Below are positions 7,994 to 17,246 of a stretch of 64,000 nucleotides of DNA, piece after piece. The DNA is taken from NCBI RefSeq assembly GCF_047149785.1, contig NZ_BAAGBE010000001.1, forward strand, positions 2,294,001 through 2,358,000, written 5' to 3'. The notes below the pieces were generated by a model. It searched no databases. It saw only the letters and a list, made by a program, of their open reading frames with translations, and had not been told where the DNA came from. This stretch comes from Nitrobacter sp047149785 (GTDB lineage Bacteria; Pseudomonadota; Alphaproteobacteria; Rhizobiales; Xanthobacteraceae). Numbering within the stretch: position 1 is the stretch's first letter; every line of letters starts with the position of its first letter. Both the position numbers and the translations under genes were made by a program.

Positions 7994-8112
7994 CACTGGG
8001 AGAAAGCAAGCTCTGTTTCGTGCTCCACTAGGACGCGGAACTTAGTTCGCTGACGCTGGGGAAGCTGCCACGAGGACCGCGCGGGCCGCCCGCTGTTTCT
8101 TCCACCTCTCCG

Positions 8113-8150
8113 ACCATCAAGCCGCGCCTCAGGGCTCAGCGGCGCTCACC
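8113..8150. repeat. Dispersed element hairpin repeat, copy 1
   Basis: ATCAAGCCGCGCCTC followed by GGCTCAGCGGCGCTCACC. GCCGC can pair with GCGGC. It lies about 30 bp upstream of the large virion gene. Related copies are at 12201, 15137, 20880, 20923 and 20994. Confidence 0.5.
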
Positions 8151-8179
8151 CTCACCCCGAAAGAAGGAAGCCAGACACC

Positions 8180-11100
8180 ATGGCAGCCGCCGATGACGCA
8201 CGTCCGCAATCTGACACGACTACCGCCACGCCCGCACCCGAGGGCCAACCACCGGGTCTCCCGCCTGAGATATTCGACGCCATCATGCAGCGGGCCAACG
8301 GATTGCCAGATGCCCAGCCGCAGGCGACCACTGAAGCCGGGGGTGGTGAGCAACCACAGCCCTCTCTCCTCCACCGCCTTGCCACGGGGCTCGCAGTCCC
8401 AGGGGCGGACGCCATCAGTGCAGCCACCGAGTCCGCAGCCCTGGGCGTAGCCAAAGCGGGCTTCGAGGCCAAAGACCTTGTGGCCGGTGAACCGAAGGAC
8501 GCCGAGAAGTCGGTGGCGCGAAGGTGGATCGAGGGCGAGAGCAGGAAGCTCCGAGGCGAGAGCGTGGTCAATGGCATCGCGGAGAGCATTGCGCAATTCG
8601 GCACGGGGTTCATCGGCCTCGGGAAGATCACCAAGCCGCTAGGTGTTGCGTCTCGCATCGGGCACTGGGCTGAAGGTGTGGCTCGTGGTGCGACCGCAGG
8701 TGCCATCGTCATGGACCCGCACGAGGAGCGCCTCAGCAATCTCGTGCAGCAGTACCCGGCCTTGAGCAATCCCGTGAGTGCGTACCTCGCGGCCAAGCCT
8801 GATGATGGTGAGGCTGAGGGACGGCTCAGGAACGCGCTTGAGGGCATCGTGCTTGATGTCGGCTTGAGCGGTGCTCTCGCGCTTGCGGTGAAGGGCATCA
8901 AGCTCGCGCGGTCGGGAGACATCGCAGGAGCCAATGCGGCGGGTGCTACGGCTGATGAGGCGTTTGCCAAGGCCACGGAAGCCACTTCGGGCTTGCCACG
9001 GGAATCCGCAGGACTCAAAGTAGCTGGCGATGATGAGGGAAGTAGAGCCTTCGGAGGAGCGGATGTACTCGGCAATGTACCGCCTAGGCGAGGAGTTGGT
9101 CAAAGCGTTGAAGGAGAGGCGGGCCACGGAGCCATGGACGCGTCAGTCAACGGACAACTGGATGAAGCCAGCGGTCCGCTCGGTAGCGCTGATGGTGGTG
9201 CTAATAGTGGCGTTGAGCGCAATATACGTGGCGCGGTCTCAGCCGAAGATCATGCAGCACCAGATGCAACAAGCGGAAGCGGTGCAGCCGAAGCAACATC
9301 GGACCTTCGAGGAAATCATGGACCAAGCGGACGATATGGTCCTGCAATCAATGGAGAAGTCGCTCCAGGCGGACATATCGGCGGGCCTCAAGAGTCCGCA
9401 GTTGGCAGCCTCGGAGATGGAGTTAGAGAGAGCCAAGCTCAGGCACGAGCGTCTGAAACGCGAGGAGTTCTTCTCCATGAGATCAGAGCGGACACCTCCG
9501 CCCTCATCACCTACGGCGGACGCGATGCAGCCATAGACGCGGGCCACGCGTTCGCGCCACGGTCACCACAAGCACCGGGCCTCATCCCGTGGCAGAAGCT
9601 CCACACCACCGAGCAGACGCAAGCGTGGATGGACCACCTCATCCGCGACCAAGCCGACTACATCAATGCGCGTCGGGGCGGCGACGCCAAAGGTGCAATG
9701 TCCGATGCCGACATGGCGTCGATGCTCTCGGACCGCGCCAAGGCGTGGAATGAAGACCCGGCCGAAGTGCTTGGTATGCTCAAGGCTGCCGGGGATGGTG
9801 CGCCTCAGCTTGCAACGAACATGGAGACCTCGTTCCTCATCGCCAACAAGGCGTATCAGGACGCCTATGAGTTGGCCTCGCGCATCGGCAGCGACAACCT
9901 TGAGGGATTCGGCTCAAGGCAAGAGGCTTTAGCCGCGCTTCAGCACAGGATGGCGATGGCCACCACCATGTACGCGAACGGCAAGGCCATCGTGTCGAAT
10001 GCCGCGCGGTCCATGCGGAGGATGAGGAGCGACTTCAAGTTCACCCCCGAGCAACTCCAGAACATCACCACCGCCGACCCCGAGCAACTGCTCAAGGTCA
10101 TAGCCGAGACCAAGGGCGACCCGAGCCTCCTGGCCAAGGCTTCACGCATCACCGCTGCCCAGCGCATAATCGACTGGACCGCATCCCTCCAGGCGGCAAA
10201 CCTGCTCTGGGGATGGAAGACACAGGTGGTCAACGCGCTCACGTCGGCTGCCATGCTCGTGTGGCGTCCGCTGGAGACGGGCATCGGGTCATACGGCCTC
10301 AAGGCTCTCGGCAAGGTCCGGGGTGATGAGGCTCTCATGGCGAACGCGGACAGCATCCGCAGGCAGAGTCTCCGCGAGGTCTCATACGCTGGATCGATGC
10401 TTAGCGACGGGTGGAACGCGGCATACAAGGCGTTCATGGAAGGTGACAGCATCCTCGCACCGCGCCAGCAAGAGCACTTCAGTGCGACCTCCCTTCAAGC
10501 CGACAACCTTCAGGAGTTGTGGAGCCAACTGCGGCCGATGAACACGATTGAGGACGCGGCTGCCAACGCGGTAACCGCAGGCTTGTTCGCGAAGGCCACC
10601 TTGACGGGCAGCTTGCGCACGCTCGGGGCTGCGGATGAGATGGTCAAGACCATGAGGTATCGCGCCGTGGTCGCGGCCAGGGCCAGCCTTGAGGCCGATG
10701 AGCGCGGGCTTGCTTCAGGCTCTCAGGCTTACAGCGATCACATCTCGTCACGGCTTGATGCTGCCTTTGATGGTGAGGGCAGAGGCATTGACCCTGATGC
10801 CCTGAGAGAGGCGCAAGCGTCCACCTTCCAGAACGACTACGTGAAGGGCGACGACACATGGCTTGGCCGTCAAGGGCTTGGTGCATGGTATGCGAACCTT
10901 GCGGCCGACCAGACGTGGCTACGCATCATCACCCCGTTCATCAAGACGCCCACCAACCTCTTCAGGTACGGCGTGAAGCTCACCCCTGGGCTCAACCTCT
11001 TGCAAAAGGAATACGTCAACGCACTCCGGGGCAACGCCGGGCCTGAGGCTGCCGCCCGTGCCATCGGCCAGCTTTCGCTGGGTGCCATGTTGGCGAGCAT

Positions 11101-12157
11101 TGGTGTCGCCATGTGGTCGAAGGGGACGGTAACGGGGTCACCACCACAGAATCCGCAGCAGGCTCGGGAGTGGAGGAAGGCTGGCAATCGTCCATACTCC
11201 CTCTCATGGACCAACGCTGAGGGTGGCCGTTCGTTCTTCGAGCTTAGCCCCTTCGATCCGGTCATGATGCCGTTCATCATGGTGGCCGATGCCGCTTCGA
11301 TCTACCGCGCAGGCCACATCAACCCCGAGGAAGCGCACGGCCTTGCGGCGAGCGTTGTGCTTTCCATCGCGCATCGGCTCAAGGACAAGACCTACCTCAA
11401 GAGCATCGCGGACGCCATCGATGCCATGCGCGACGACAACACGATGGCCTCATGGACCAAGCGCACGGCTCCGGGCTTTGTGCCGTTCTCCTCGCTGATG
11501 CCGATGGTCAACCCCGACCAGTACATGAGGGAGACGCGCACGGTGCTGGACAGCCTTGCCGCGAAGGTCCCCGGCCTGTCATCAACGCTACCGCCCGCCC
11601 GCGATGTGTTCGGTGACGTTGTGTCCCCGGCCTCAGGCATCATCTCGGCGCAGACCAAAGCCGACCCTGTGACCCGCGCGTTGGATGAGAGCTTTGCGGC
11701 AACGGGCCATTACCTCACGCCACCCGCTGCTAGGAGTGAAGCCACTGGCGGAGTGGACCTCAGGGACTACACGCTTGAGGACGGCCGCAACGCGTATGAC
11801 CGCTATCAGGAGCTAATCGGTCACCCTGAAGGTCTCGACCCGCTGCGGGAGGCGGTGTCCGACCTCGTGCAATCGGGTGAGTACGAGGAGCTTCCTCATG
11901 GCGACTACCGCGAGGAGTACACCAAGGAAGGAGCGTTCATGGAGCTTGTCGTCAGGTACAGACAGGCAGCACTCAAGGCGTTGCTTGCCGAGAACGATGA
12001 CCTCGCGGACGCGGTCAACAAGCGCAAGCTGGATATCGCCAACTCATTCGAACGAACGGACCCGAAGCTCGCAGCGGATAAAGCCCGCGTCAAACCGTTC
12101 GCGGACCTCCTGAAGTCTTATGGCATCTCCTTGCCGAATCTCTCCGTGCGTCAGTAA
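8180..12157 (+). CDS. Large ejection-type internal virion protein
   Basis: A 1325-residue protein. The N-terminal 60 residues are acidic and proline-rich. Residues about 60-280 are helical with small hydrophobic stretches. Residues 284-452 are a Gly/Ala/Ser-rich low-complexity segment overprinted by another gene (see 9063-9536). The C-terminal 850 residues contain ITPFIKTPTNLFRYG and several amphipathic or hydrophobic helices, a pattern found in the large internal virion or DNA-transfer proteins of podoviruses. Such proteins are packaged in the capsid and ejected to form a channel for DNA. The ATG at 8180 follows AAGAAGGAAG. The next gene shares its leader and the N-terminus MAAAD. Function is by resemblance of layout and motifs. 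Confidence 0.65.
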   Translation: MAAADDARPQSDTTTATPAPEGQPPGLPPEIFDAIMQRANGLPDAQPQATTEAGGGEQPQPSLLHRLATGLAVPGADAISAATESAALGVAKAGFEAKDLVAGEPKDAEKSVARRWIEGESRKLRGESVVNGIAESIAQFGTGFIGLGKITKPLGVASRIGHWAEGVARGATAGAIVMDPHEERLSNLVQQYPALSNPVSAYLAAKPDDGEAEGRLRNALEGIVLDVGLSGALALAVKGIKLARSGDIAGANAAGATADEAFAKATEATSGLPRESAGLKVAGDDEGSRAFGGADVLGNVPPRRGVGQSVEGEAGHGAMDASVNGQLDEASGPLGSADGGANSGVERNIRGAVSAEDHAAPDATSGSGAAEATSDLRGNHGPSGRYGPAINGEVAPGGHIGGPQESAVGSLGDGVRESQAQARASETRGVLLHEIRADTSALITYGGRDAAIDAGHAFAPRSPQAPGLIPWQKLHTTEQTQAWMDHLIRDQADYINARRGGDAKGAMSDADMASMLSDRAKAWNEDPAEVLGMLKAAGDGAPQLATNMETSFLIANKAYQDAYELASRIGSDNLEGFGSRQEALAALQHRMAMATTMYANGKAIVSNAARSMRRMRSDFKFTPEQLQNITTADPEQLLKVIAETKGDPSLLAKASRITAAQRIIDWTASLQAANLLWGWKTQVVNALTSAAMLVWRPLETGIGSYGLKALGKVRGDEALMANADSIRRQSLREVSYAGSMLSDGWNAAYKAFMEGDSILAPRQQEHFSATSLQADNLQELWSQLRPMNTIEDAAANAVTAGLFAKATLTGSLRTLGAADEMVKTMRYRAVVAARASLEADERGLASGSQAYSDHISSRLDAAFDGEGRGIDPDALREAQASTFQNDYVKGDDTWLGRQGLGAWYANLAADQTWLRIITPFIKTPTNLFRYGVKLTPGLNLLQKEYVNALRGNAGPEAAARAIGQLSLGAMLASIGVAMWSKGTVTGSPPQNPQQAREWRKAGNRPYSLSWTNAEGGRSFFELSPFDPVMMPFIMVADAASIYRAGHINPEEAHGLAASVVLSIAHRLKDKTYLKSIADAIDAMRDDNTMASWTKRTAPGFVPFSSLMPMVNPDQYMRETRTVLDSLAAKVPGLSSTLPPARDVFGDVVSPASGIISAQTKADPVTRALDESFAATGHYLTPPAARSEATGGVDLRDYTLEDGRNAYDRYQELIGHPEGLDPLREAVSDLVQSGEYEELPHGDYREEYTKEGAFMELVVRYRQAALKALLAENDDLADAVNKRKLDIANSFERTDPKLAADKARVKPFADLLKSYGISLPNLSVRQ
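9063..9536 (+). CDS. Overprinted membrane protein inside the ejection gene
   Basis: A +1-frame ORF of 157 residues nested in the 1325-codon gene, or 168 residues if it starts at the ATG at 9030. The ATG at 9063 is preceded by GGAGGAG at 9053-9059, an excellent ribosome binding site. It encodes a charged N-terminus, one membrane segment (ALMVVLIVALSAIYVA) and a long Gln/Glu/Arg-rich helix with coiled-coil character. In the 30 codons after 9030, 24 end in G or C in this frame against 11 in the host frame, so codon bias favours the nested frame. Topology resembles inner-membrane spanins (Rz), but no sequence match is claimed. Confidence 0.6.
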   Translation: MYSAMYRLGEELVKALKERRATEPWTRQSTDNWMKPAVRSVALMVVLIVALSAIYVARSQPKIMQHQMQQAEAVQPKQHRTFEEIMDQADDMVLQSMEKSLQADISAGLKSPQLAASEMELERAKLRHERLKREEFFSMRSERTPPPSSPTADAMQP

Positions 12158-12200
12158 GCCACCGGCCGCGATTTCGGGGCACACCACCCCGCGCATCGAC

Positions 12201-12230
12201 CACCTCCAGCCGTGCCTTTTAGCGGCGCTC
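12201..12230. repeat. Dispersed element hairpin repeat, copy 2
   Basis: CACCTCCAGCCGTGCC then TTAGCGGCGCTC, about 50 bp upstream of the CHAP-domain gene. It keeps the AGCGGCGCTC core. Confidence 0.45.
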
Positions 12231-12279
12231 CGCGCTCCTCATCACTCATCGTCAGTAACTCTGAAAGGAAGCCACACAC

Positions 12280-14853
12280 ATGGCAGCCGCCGATTCCTCA
12301 CGTCGTCCACCAACACCTGAGGTCAACATCACCGAGGCCCTCCAGCCGGTAGCCGCCCCGGTCAATGCCGAGTTTCGCCATCCAGCCGCTTCAGGTCCAA
12401 GCCCGCTGCACGGGATCGCAGAAGCACTGTCCGCAATAAGCGGTGATCTCGCAGCCTGGGGCGCTAAGCAGAAGCAAAAACAGGATGAGGAGGATACTCT
12501 CCGAGGCGAGGCCGCGTTCTATGAGGGAACTGCGGGCGGATACGCTCAAGGTGTGGCGGATGGCGTCATCCCCGCAGACAAGAGCCCGAAGTTCATCGAA
12601 GGCTACAAGCGGGCCATGGGCATGTCCGCAGGCATCAGCCTGGACAGTTACCTCGGAGAATCGTTTCAGCAGTGGACGGACAAGACCAATCCCGACCCTG
12701 AGGCGTTCAATCAATGGTTCGGCAACACAGTCAAATCGCAACTCAAGACACAAGACCCGGACATCATACGCGGCCTTGCGCCTTACCTTCGCTCCGCTGG
12801 GCAGAAGTATCACTCCATGTGGCAGTCCGAGGTCACACAGAACACGCAGAACACGGCGCTTGCCTCATACGGTGCCGCTATCGCCTCCACCATCGACGAT
12901 GCCATCTCGGATGCCCAGCAGGACGGCACGACGCTCAACCTCGACCAGCTTGGCACCAACATCGACGCCATCCGCGACCACGGCAAGGGCATCGGCCTTC
13001 GGAATGACCAAGTGGACAAGCTCGTGGCTGACACCATCCAGGTCAAAGCCCTCACGTCCCGCGATCCGACGCTCCTCTCCCTCTTCGACCGCAAGAGCGC
13101 CTCAGGCCCGCCGCTAGGCGACACGCCGCATGGCCTTGCCGTCAAGGCTGAAGTGACCTCATCGCTCATGCGCCTCTGGAAGACCGAGGAATCCGAGGCT
13201 CGCCTTCAGCAGGAGCGCCAAGACAAGCTCGCGGCCAACACAGCGAAGCGCACCATCGTTGAGCAGATACTCAAGGACCCGAACGCGCCGATAGATGAGC
13301 AGCAACTCGCGCCTATCCTCAAGCTAGATGACAACTTCAAGCTCGACCTCATGAAGTGGCGCGATGACATCCGCACTCGCAACATCATTGATGATCCCTC
13401 GAAGGTGTCCTTGCTGTATCAGGACATCCTCTCGGGTGGTGGTGATGGAGTGGAAAAGGTCACAAGCGCCATCAGGTCAGGCGACGTGCGCAACCCTGAG
13501 AACATCCGCCAAGCCATCACCTTCGCCAAGGCCATGCAGGACTACGGGCAGCGGCCCGATGGCATCCTCAGCACGTCCGCCGCCAGGTCGTACATCGGGC
13601 AGATTCAGATGGTCGGGCAGGATTCGAAGATGTCCCGGAGCAGAATCTTCGGTGACCCTGCGACCCTCACCGAGGACGGCCGCACGGCGTTGAACAACTA
13701 TCGCTATGGCCTGATGCAATGGCAGATGAAGAACGCGAATGCATCACCCCTTGAGCGTGAGCAGTTTGCCACGAGCTTCGGGGAATCCATCTTGAAGAGC
13801 TTCAGGCCCGTTGGCCGCAATCTCACTCAGAGAGAATACACCCCGCCGCCATCAGTGCAGGGTCAACCGCAGGCTGCTCCACTTGCTGGTGACACGCCTC
13901 AAATCCCGAGCACCCCGAACCGAGCGACACAGCATGGCACCGAGCAGCCACCAACGGCGCAGCCACAACCCGCGACCAGCGGTCCCTTGAACGCGACCAG
14001 CATCAATCCGCTGTACCGCGCCATGTCCCCCGACCAGCGCAGCGCCGTTGAGGGTCTCGCAAAGCGGAAGGGGATGACGGTCGATGACTTCCTTGGCGGC
14101 ATACAGACACAGCCTCAGGCTCCGCAGCAACCAGGGAAGCGCTCGGACGCGGGTGGTGGCACCATCCCCTTCGCAGCCATCAATCCTCGGTCCATGGTTG
14201 AGACCGCGCGAAGCGTGGCTGATAGGCTCGGGCTGGGCGGGATCATTAACTCTCAGGTCCCAGTCTCGGAGACACCGCAGCCATCGCCAGCGGCGCTTAA
14301 CCCTCAGCAACAAGTCCCCTCGGGCAAGACCATCGAGGCGATAGGCGCTGAGGCTCCTCAGGGTGGCGAGCATAGTCCCCTTACCTTGGCGAAGTCCTAC
14401 CTGGGCAAGTATGAGCGTGACCCTGAGGCCCGTGCGACCTTGAGTTCGTTCTTCGCGAAGTTCGGAGGCATCCACCTCGACCCGGCCACAACGCCCTGGT
14501 GCGCAGCGTTCGCCAATGCCGTGCTCGGAGCATCGGGCATCAAGGGCACGGGCAAAGCTAACGCGAGATCGTTCCTCGACTGGGGCACTCCGACTGACAA
14601 TCCCTCCGAGGGTGACATCGTGGTCTTCAGACGCGGCAACTCTTCATGGCAAGGACACGTCGCGTTCTTTGTCGGCTTCGATGGAGATGGAAACATCAAG
14701 GTGCTTGGCGGCAACCAGCATGATCATGTGTCCATCACCACCATGCCGAGAGCAGCGCTTCTAGGCTTCCGCAGAGCACCGGACTTCAAGCGGCCGAGGA
14801 GTCGTGAGGAAGCAAACCTCATTCAATCGTCAGTCGCGCAGCTTGAGGCGTGA
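12280..14853 (+). CDS. Virion-associated protein with C-terminal CHAP-like peptidoglycan hydrolase
   Basis: An 857-residue protein. The first 500 residues are mostly helical, with few motifs and an acidic, Gln-rich composition. A Pro/Gln-rich linker spans about 520-700. The last 140 residues form a CHAP/NlpC-type amidase domain: the probable nucleophile Cys in TPWCAAFANAVLG, then GDIVVFRRG, and the catalytic His in WQGHVAFFVG. Podoviral ejection proteins often carry such a wall-degrading domain to let DNA through the peptidoglycan. The start and leader (GGAAGCCA..ACAC..ATGGCAGCCGCCGA) are nearly the same as in the preceding gene, with which it probably acts. Confidence 0.75.
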   Translation: MAAADSSRRPPTPEVNITEALQPVAAPVNAEFRHPAASGPSPLHGIAEALSAISGDLAAWGAKQKQKQDEEDTLRGEAAFYEGTAGGYAQGVADGVIPADKSPKFIEGYKRAMGMSAGISLDSYLGESFQQWTDKTNPDPEAFNQWFGNTVKSQLKTQDPDIIRGLAPYLRSAGQKYHSMWQSEVTQNTQNTALASYGAAIASTIDDAISDAQQDGTTLNLDQLGTNIDAIRDHGKGIGLRNDQVDKLVADTIQVKALTSRDPTLLSLFDRKSASGPPLGDTPHGLAVKAEVTSSLMRLWKTEESEARLQQERQDKLAANTAKRTIVEQILKDPNAPIDEQQLAPILKLDDNFKLDLMKWRDDIRTRNIIDDPSKVSLLYQDILSGGGDGVEKVTSAIRSGDVRNPENIRQAITFAKAMQDYGQRPDGILSTSAARSYIGQIQMVGQDSKMSRSRIFGDPATLTEDGRTALNNYRYGLMQWQMKNANASPLEREQFATSFGESILKSFRPVGRNLTQREYTPPPSVQGQPQAAPLAGDTPQIPSTPNRATQHGTEQPPTAQPQPATSGPLNATSINPLYRAMSPDQRSAVEGLAKRKGMTVDDFLGGIQTQPQAPQQPGKRSDAGGGTIPFAAINPRSMVETARSVADRLGLGGIINSQVPVSETPQPSPAALNPQQQVPSGKTIEAIGAEAPQGGEHSPLTLAKSYLGKYERDPEARATLSSFFAKFGGIHLDPATTPWCAAFANAVLGASGIKGTGKANARSFLDWGTPTDNPSEGDIVVFRRGNSSWQGHVAFFVGFDGDGNIKVLGGNQHDHVSITTMPRAALLGFRRAPDFKRPRSREEANLIQSSVAQLEA

Positions 14854-15118
14854 GACGGCGAGATGCCCCGGCTTCTACAAGAGGTCAACCTGCGCAACCT
14901 AGACACTCGGCACGATCTTAAGGTTCACCTTGAGGTGCACGTTGGGATCACGCTTGAAATGCACTCTAGGTACTACGCACATAGGCCCTACCTCACATCA
15001 TACACATGTCTGACGTGATGCATGACCTCCACCCTTACGTGGTGCGCGCGTTTTTTTGGAATCTGTTTTCGCTTGACGAAATTCCACTCATTGCGGAGAG
15101 ATAACGGAAAGGAATTGA

Positions 15119-15832
15119 TTGATGACGATGACGATGCTTCAGCCGCGACGGCTCAGCGGCGCTCAACGAACACCACCGCAGAATGATCTTTCCGAGGTCG
15201 TTCTAACGACGCGGAACTTAATCTGCGCCGCCCGACGCAATGATGGCGATGACTTCAGACAAGACGCAGAACGACTCTGCACGAGCGTCGGGGCATGGCA
15301 TAGAAGTCGCCTCCTCAATCCAATGCCGATTGATGGCGGATTAGCCGTTTCGACCATCGTGAAGCACAACCCGAGCAAGCACCCTCAGACAAAAGAGCCG
15401 AGAGAATTCGACACGCTGTTCTTCGCCGCGCTGTTCCTCATGGAGTTGGCGGGGATGACGATGACCTTCCAGTGGCTATGGAACGGAAAGAGCCGCTACT
15501 ACCTTCGTGGTGAATTCTCATCCGCCGCGAGGTCACGGTTCTATATTGCTCGCATCATCCTCAGTGCCGAGCCACGGCAATGCGCACAGTTCAACGAGGA
15601 TCACCACTCATATCGCCTCCGCGACCTGATACAGCGCCACGCTGGCGGCACCATGCTCCCCGATGGCAAGCTCGGGCGGCAAGCGGCTATCGAGCGATGC
15701 ACCGAGGGTTACGAGACCGCTAGGCAGGCGCATCACGAGAGCTTGTCACCGGACGACTACCACAAGCTTCTCACGGACGTTCTTACCACCACCACCATCT
15801 TCCACGGAAAGAGAGGAGACACTCCACCATGA
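15119..15832 (+). CDS. Unknown element protein
   Basis: A 237-residue protein without a recognised family. It has a hydrophobic patch (LFFAALFLMELAGMTMTF) that could be a membrane segment or buried helix, and a basic N-terminus. The N-terminal repeat MMTMTM and a copy of the dispersed hairpin repeat inside its first codons (15137-15166) leave the true start uncertain. Its stop overlaps the next start (ATGA at 15829), indicating translational coupling with two small paralogous genes. The 265 bp before it contain no gene. Confidence 0.55.
   Translation: MMTMTMLQPRRLSGAQRTPPQNDLSEVVLTTRNLICAARRNDGDDFRQDAERLCTSVGAWHRSRLLNPMPIDGGLAVSTIVKHNPSKHPQTKEPREFDTLFFAALFLMELAGMTMTFQWLWNGKSRYYLRGEFSSAARSRFYIARIILSAEPRQCAQFNEDHHSYRLRDLIQRHAGGTMLPDGKLGRQAAIERCTEGYETARQAHHESLSPDDYHKLLTDVLTTTTIFHGKRGDTPP
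15137..15166. repeat. Dispersed element hairpin repeat, copy 3
   Basis: CTTCAGCCGCGACGGCTCAG then CGGCGCTC. It falls within the first codons of the 15119 reading frame. Confidence 0.45.
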
Positions 15833-16245
15833 CTGATGAGAGCGACGACTACACTAAGTCATTCGCACGCAGGCTGGAAGAGGATGCGGAGAGGCGAAAC
15901 TGCTGGGTGATTAGCGGGGGAGTACCATCACCCGGACCTGATAACCGCGACTTCCATTATTTCTGGAAAAAGGTGCCCCTTCATCCAGAAGAGGTGTTCG
16001 CGCTCAGGCGAAAGCACTTCAAGGGGCTAGGAACCAAGAACCCGACCATACGCTACCCCGGCACGGCAGAGTGGCGCATGCTGTACGTGAAGGCAGCCAG
16101 AATCGTTGCCAAGCGCATCGGCAAGACCGGCGATCCTGAGGACCGACCATTTCCAGGCCGCTTTACTGTCATCAAGCTTATTCCTCGCAGCAGCGGGGGG
16201 AGGAGGAATGGAGTCCGCCAAGGCGACAGCGGAGCCGCAGCATGA
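15829..16245 (+). CDS. Small element protein, paralogue A
   Basis: A 138-residue protein with no known family. It contains EEVFALRRKHFKGLGTKNP and later GDPEDRPFPGRF. The next gene repeats both blocks (EEALALQRKHFTGLGTDKP, GDPEDYVLPRYLF), so the two are tandem paralogues. Starts and stops overlap as ATGA on both sides, giving a coupled three-gene unit with 15119-15832. Its basic residues suggest nucleic-acid or structural binding, which is only a guess. Confidence 0.6.
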   Translation: MTDESDDYTKSFARRLEEDAERRNCWVISGGVPSPGPDNRDFHYFWKKVPLHPEEVFALRRKHFKGLGTKNPTIRYPGTAEWRMLYVKAARIVAKRIGKTGDPEDRPFPGRFTVIKLIPRSSGGRRNGVRQGDSGAAA

Positions 16246-16592
16246 CGCATAAATATCATAAACCGATGAGCGTGTACGAATACCGCAAAGCGGGAGAATT
16301 GCTGCGGTTCATCGATCATACGGACCTGAAGATGGAAGAGGCGTTAGCGCTTCAGCGAAAGCACTTTACCGGGCTGGGCACTGACAAGCCAGTCATGCTT
16401 AAGCCACGGAAGCAGCCTTTGACAGGAAGCGCCGCGACCTTTGTCATCAGACGCCTCGCGCTTGAAGGTGATCCTGAGGACTATGTGCTCCCGCGATACC
16501 TCTTTTGCCCACCGCCGCCCGAACCAATTGACCTTAAGGCATCATCGCCTCTTCAGGCCGCTGCTGAGCGCTTGGCGCAACGTTGCAGGTAG
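16242..16592 (+). CDS. Small element protein, paralogue B
   Basis: A 116-residue paralogue of the preceding gene. The shared blocks are EEALALQRKHFTGLGTDKP near residue 30 and GDPEDYVLP near residue 80. Between them the sequences diverge, so the duplication is old. It starts within the ATGA overlap with the upstream stop. Unknown function. Confidence 0.6.
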   Translation: MTHKYHKPMSVYEYRKAGELLRFIDHTDLKMEEALALQRKHFTGLGTDKPVMLKPRKQPLTGSAATFVIRRLALEGDPEDYVLPRYLFCPPPPEPIDLKASSPLQAAAERLAQRCR

Positions 16593-16607
16593 TGTGTGTG
16601 TGTGTGT

Positions 16608-16886
16608 TCACTGGTTGTCGCGCTTCTCGACCAGCACCACATGCTTGGTACGGCCTTTCGCGAAACTCTCTCGCATGGTGCTCTTCTCAACGCGCGGCTT
16701 GAGTTGTAGTCCGCCTGGATAGACATTTGGTGGTGGAGGTGGCTGCGAGCTTATCTCCACCGGTTCAACCGCTGCGGCCATTGCAGTATCGAAGGCATCA
16801 TCAGCATCAGCTTCGGAGTTCACCAAGGGTTGAGGCCATCGGCCCTCTGCCTTCAATGCCTTCACGCGAGCGAGCACGCCGGGCAC
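16608..16886 (-). CDS. Small protein with an IF-2-associated-domain-like tail
   Basis: A 92-residue leftward frame with a GTG start at 16886. The C-terminus LKPRVEKSTMRESFAKGRTK followed by HVVLVEKR resembles the short IF-2-associated segment found at the N-terminus of bacterial initiation factor IF-2 (pattern: basic, VE.g.VRQSFshGRsK.VvVE). The middle is Pro-rich. It overlaps a second leftward frame (16807-17079) and convergently borders paralogue B. It may be a decayed fragment or an IF-2 mimic; only the tail resemblance is seen. Confidence 0.4.
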   Translation of the reverse strand: MPGVLARVKALKAEGRWPQPLVNSEADADDAFDTAMAAAVEPVEISSQPPPPPNVYPGGLQLKPRVEKSTMRESFAKGRTKHVVLVEKRDNQ

Positions 16887-17079
16887 GCCAGCGGTGCCTC
16901 TCCTCAGGCGTCATCGTCCCTGTCTCATTATGCTCATCGTCGTCCATCTCACCAAAATAGCAGAGCGTCATTGAATGCCAAGCCGCTACGGGCAGACGGG
17001 GTGCGTTGAGCCGAGGTGATGATTTTAATTTCACGTCCGCGTGAAGCTTTGACATTCCGCATGTCAACACCAATGACAT
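16807..17079 (-). CDS. Possible leftward ORF, unknown
   Basis: A 90-residue frame with no recognised motif; it includes an acidic patch (MDDDEHNETG) followed by a basic stretch (RHRWRARRARSRE). It overlaps 16608-16886 in another frame. Either may be real, or the two may be pieces of one frameshifted gene. Confidence 0.25.
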   Translation of the reverse strand: MSLVLTCGMSKLHADVKLKSSPRLNAPRLPVAAWHSMTLCYFGEMDDDEHNETGTMTPEERHRWRARRARSREGIEGRGPMASTLGELRS

Positions 17080-17246
17080 TGCTAGCTATCCCATTGTGAT
17101 CCGGGCCTCTGGAGCACCACGAGCACGTCAAGGCTTTTGACATTCGGCTTGCGGTTTCCGGGTCAATCATCCTGCCTCTTGCAATCGAATGCACCATGCG
17201 GCGAAGCATATCGCGCAACCATTTGTGAGAGAGGATTCAGGATTCG

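Noticed and set aside
14985..15060. GTGGTGCGCGCG then TTTTTTT as an intrinsic terminator after the CHAP gene
   Set aside because: The possible stem is only about 4 bp and imperfect, so I do not list it as a terminator.
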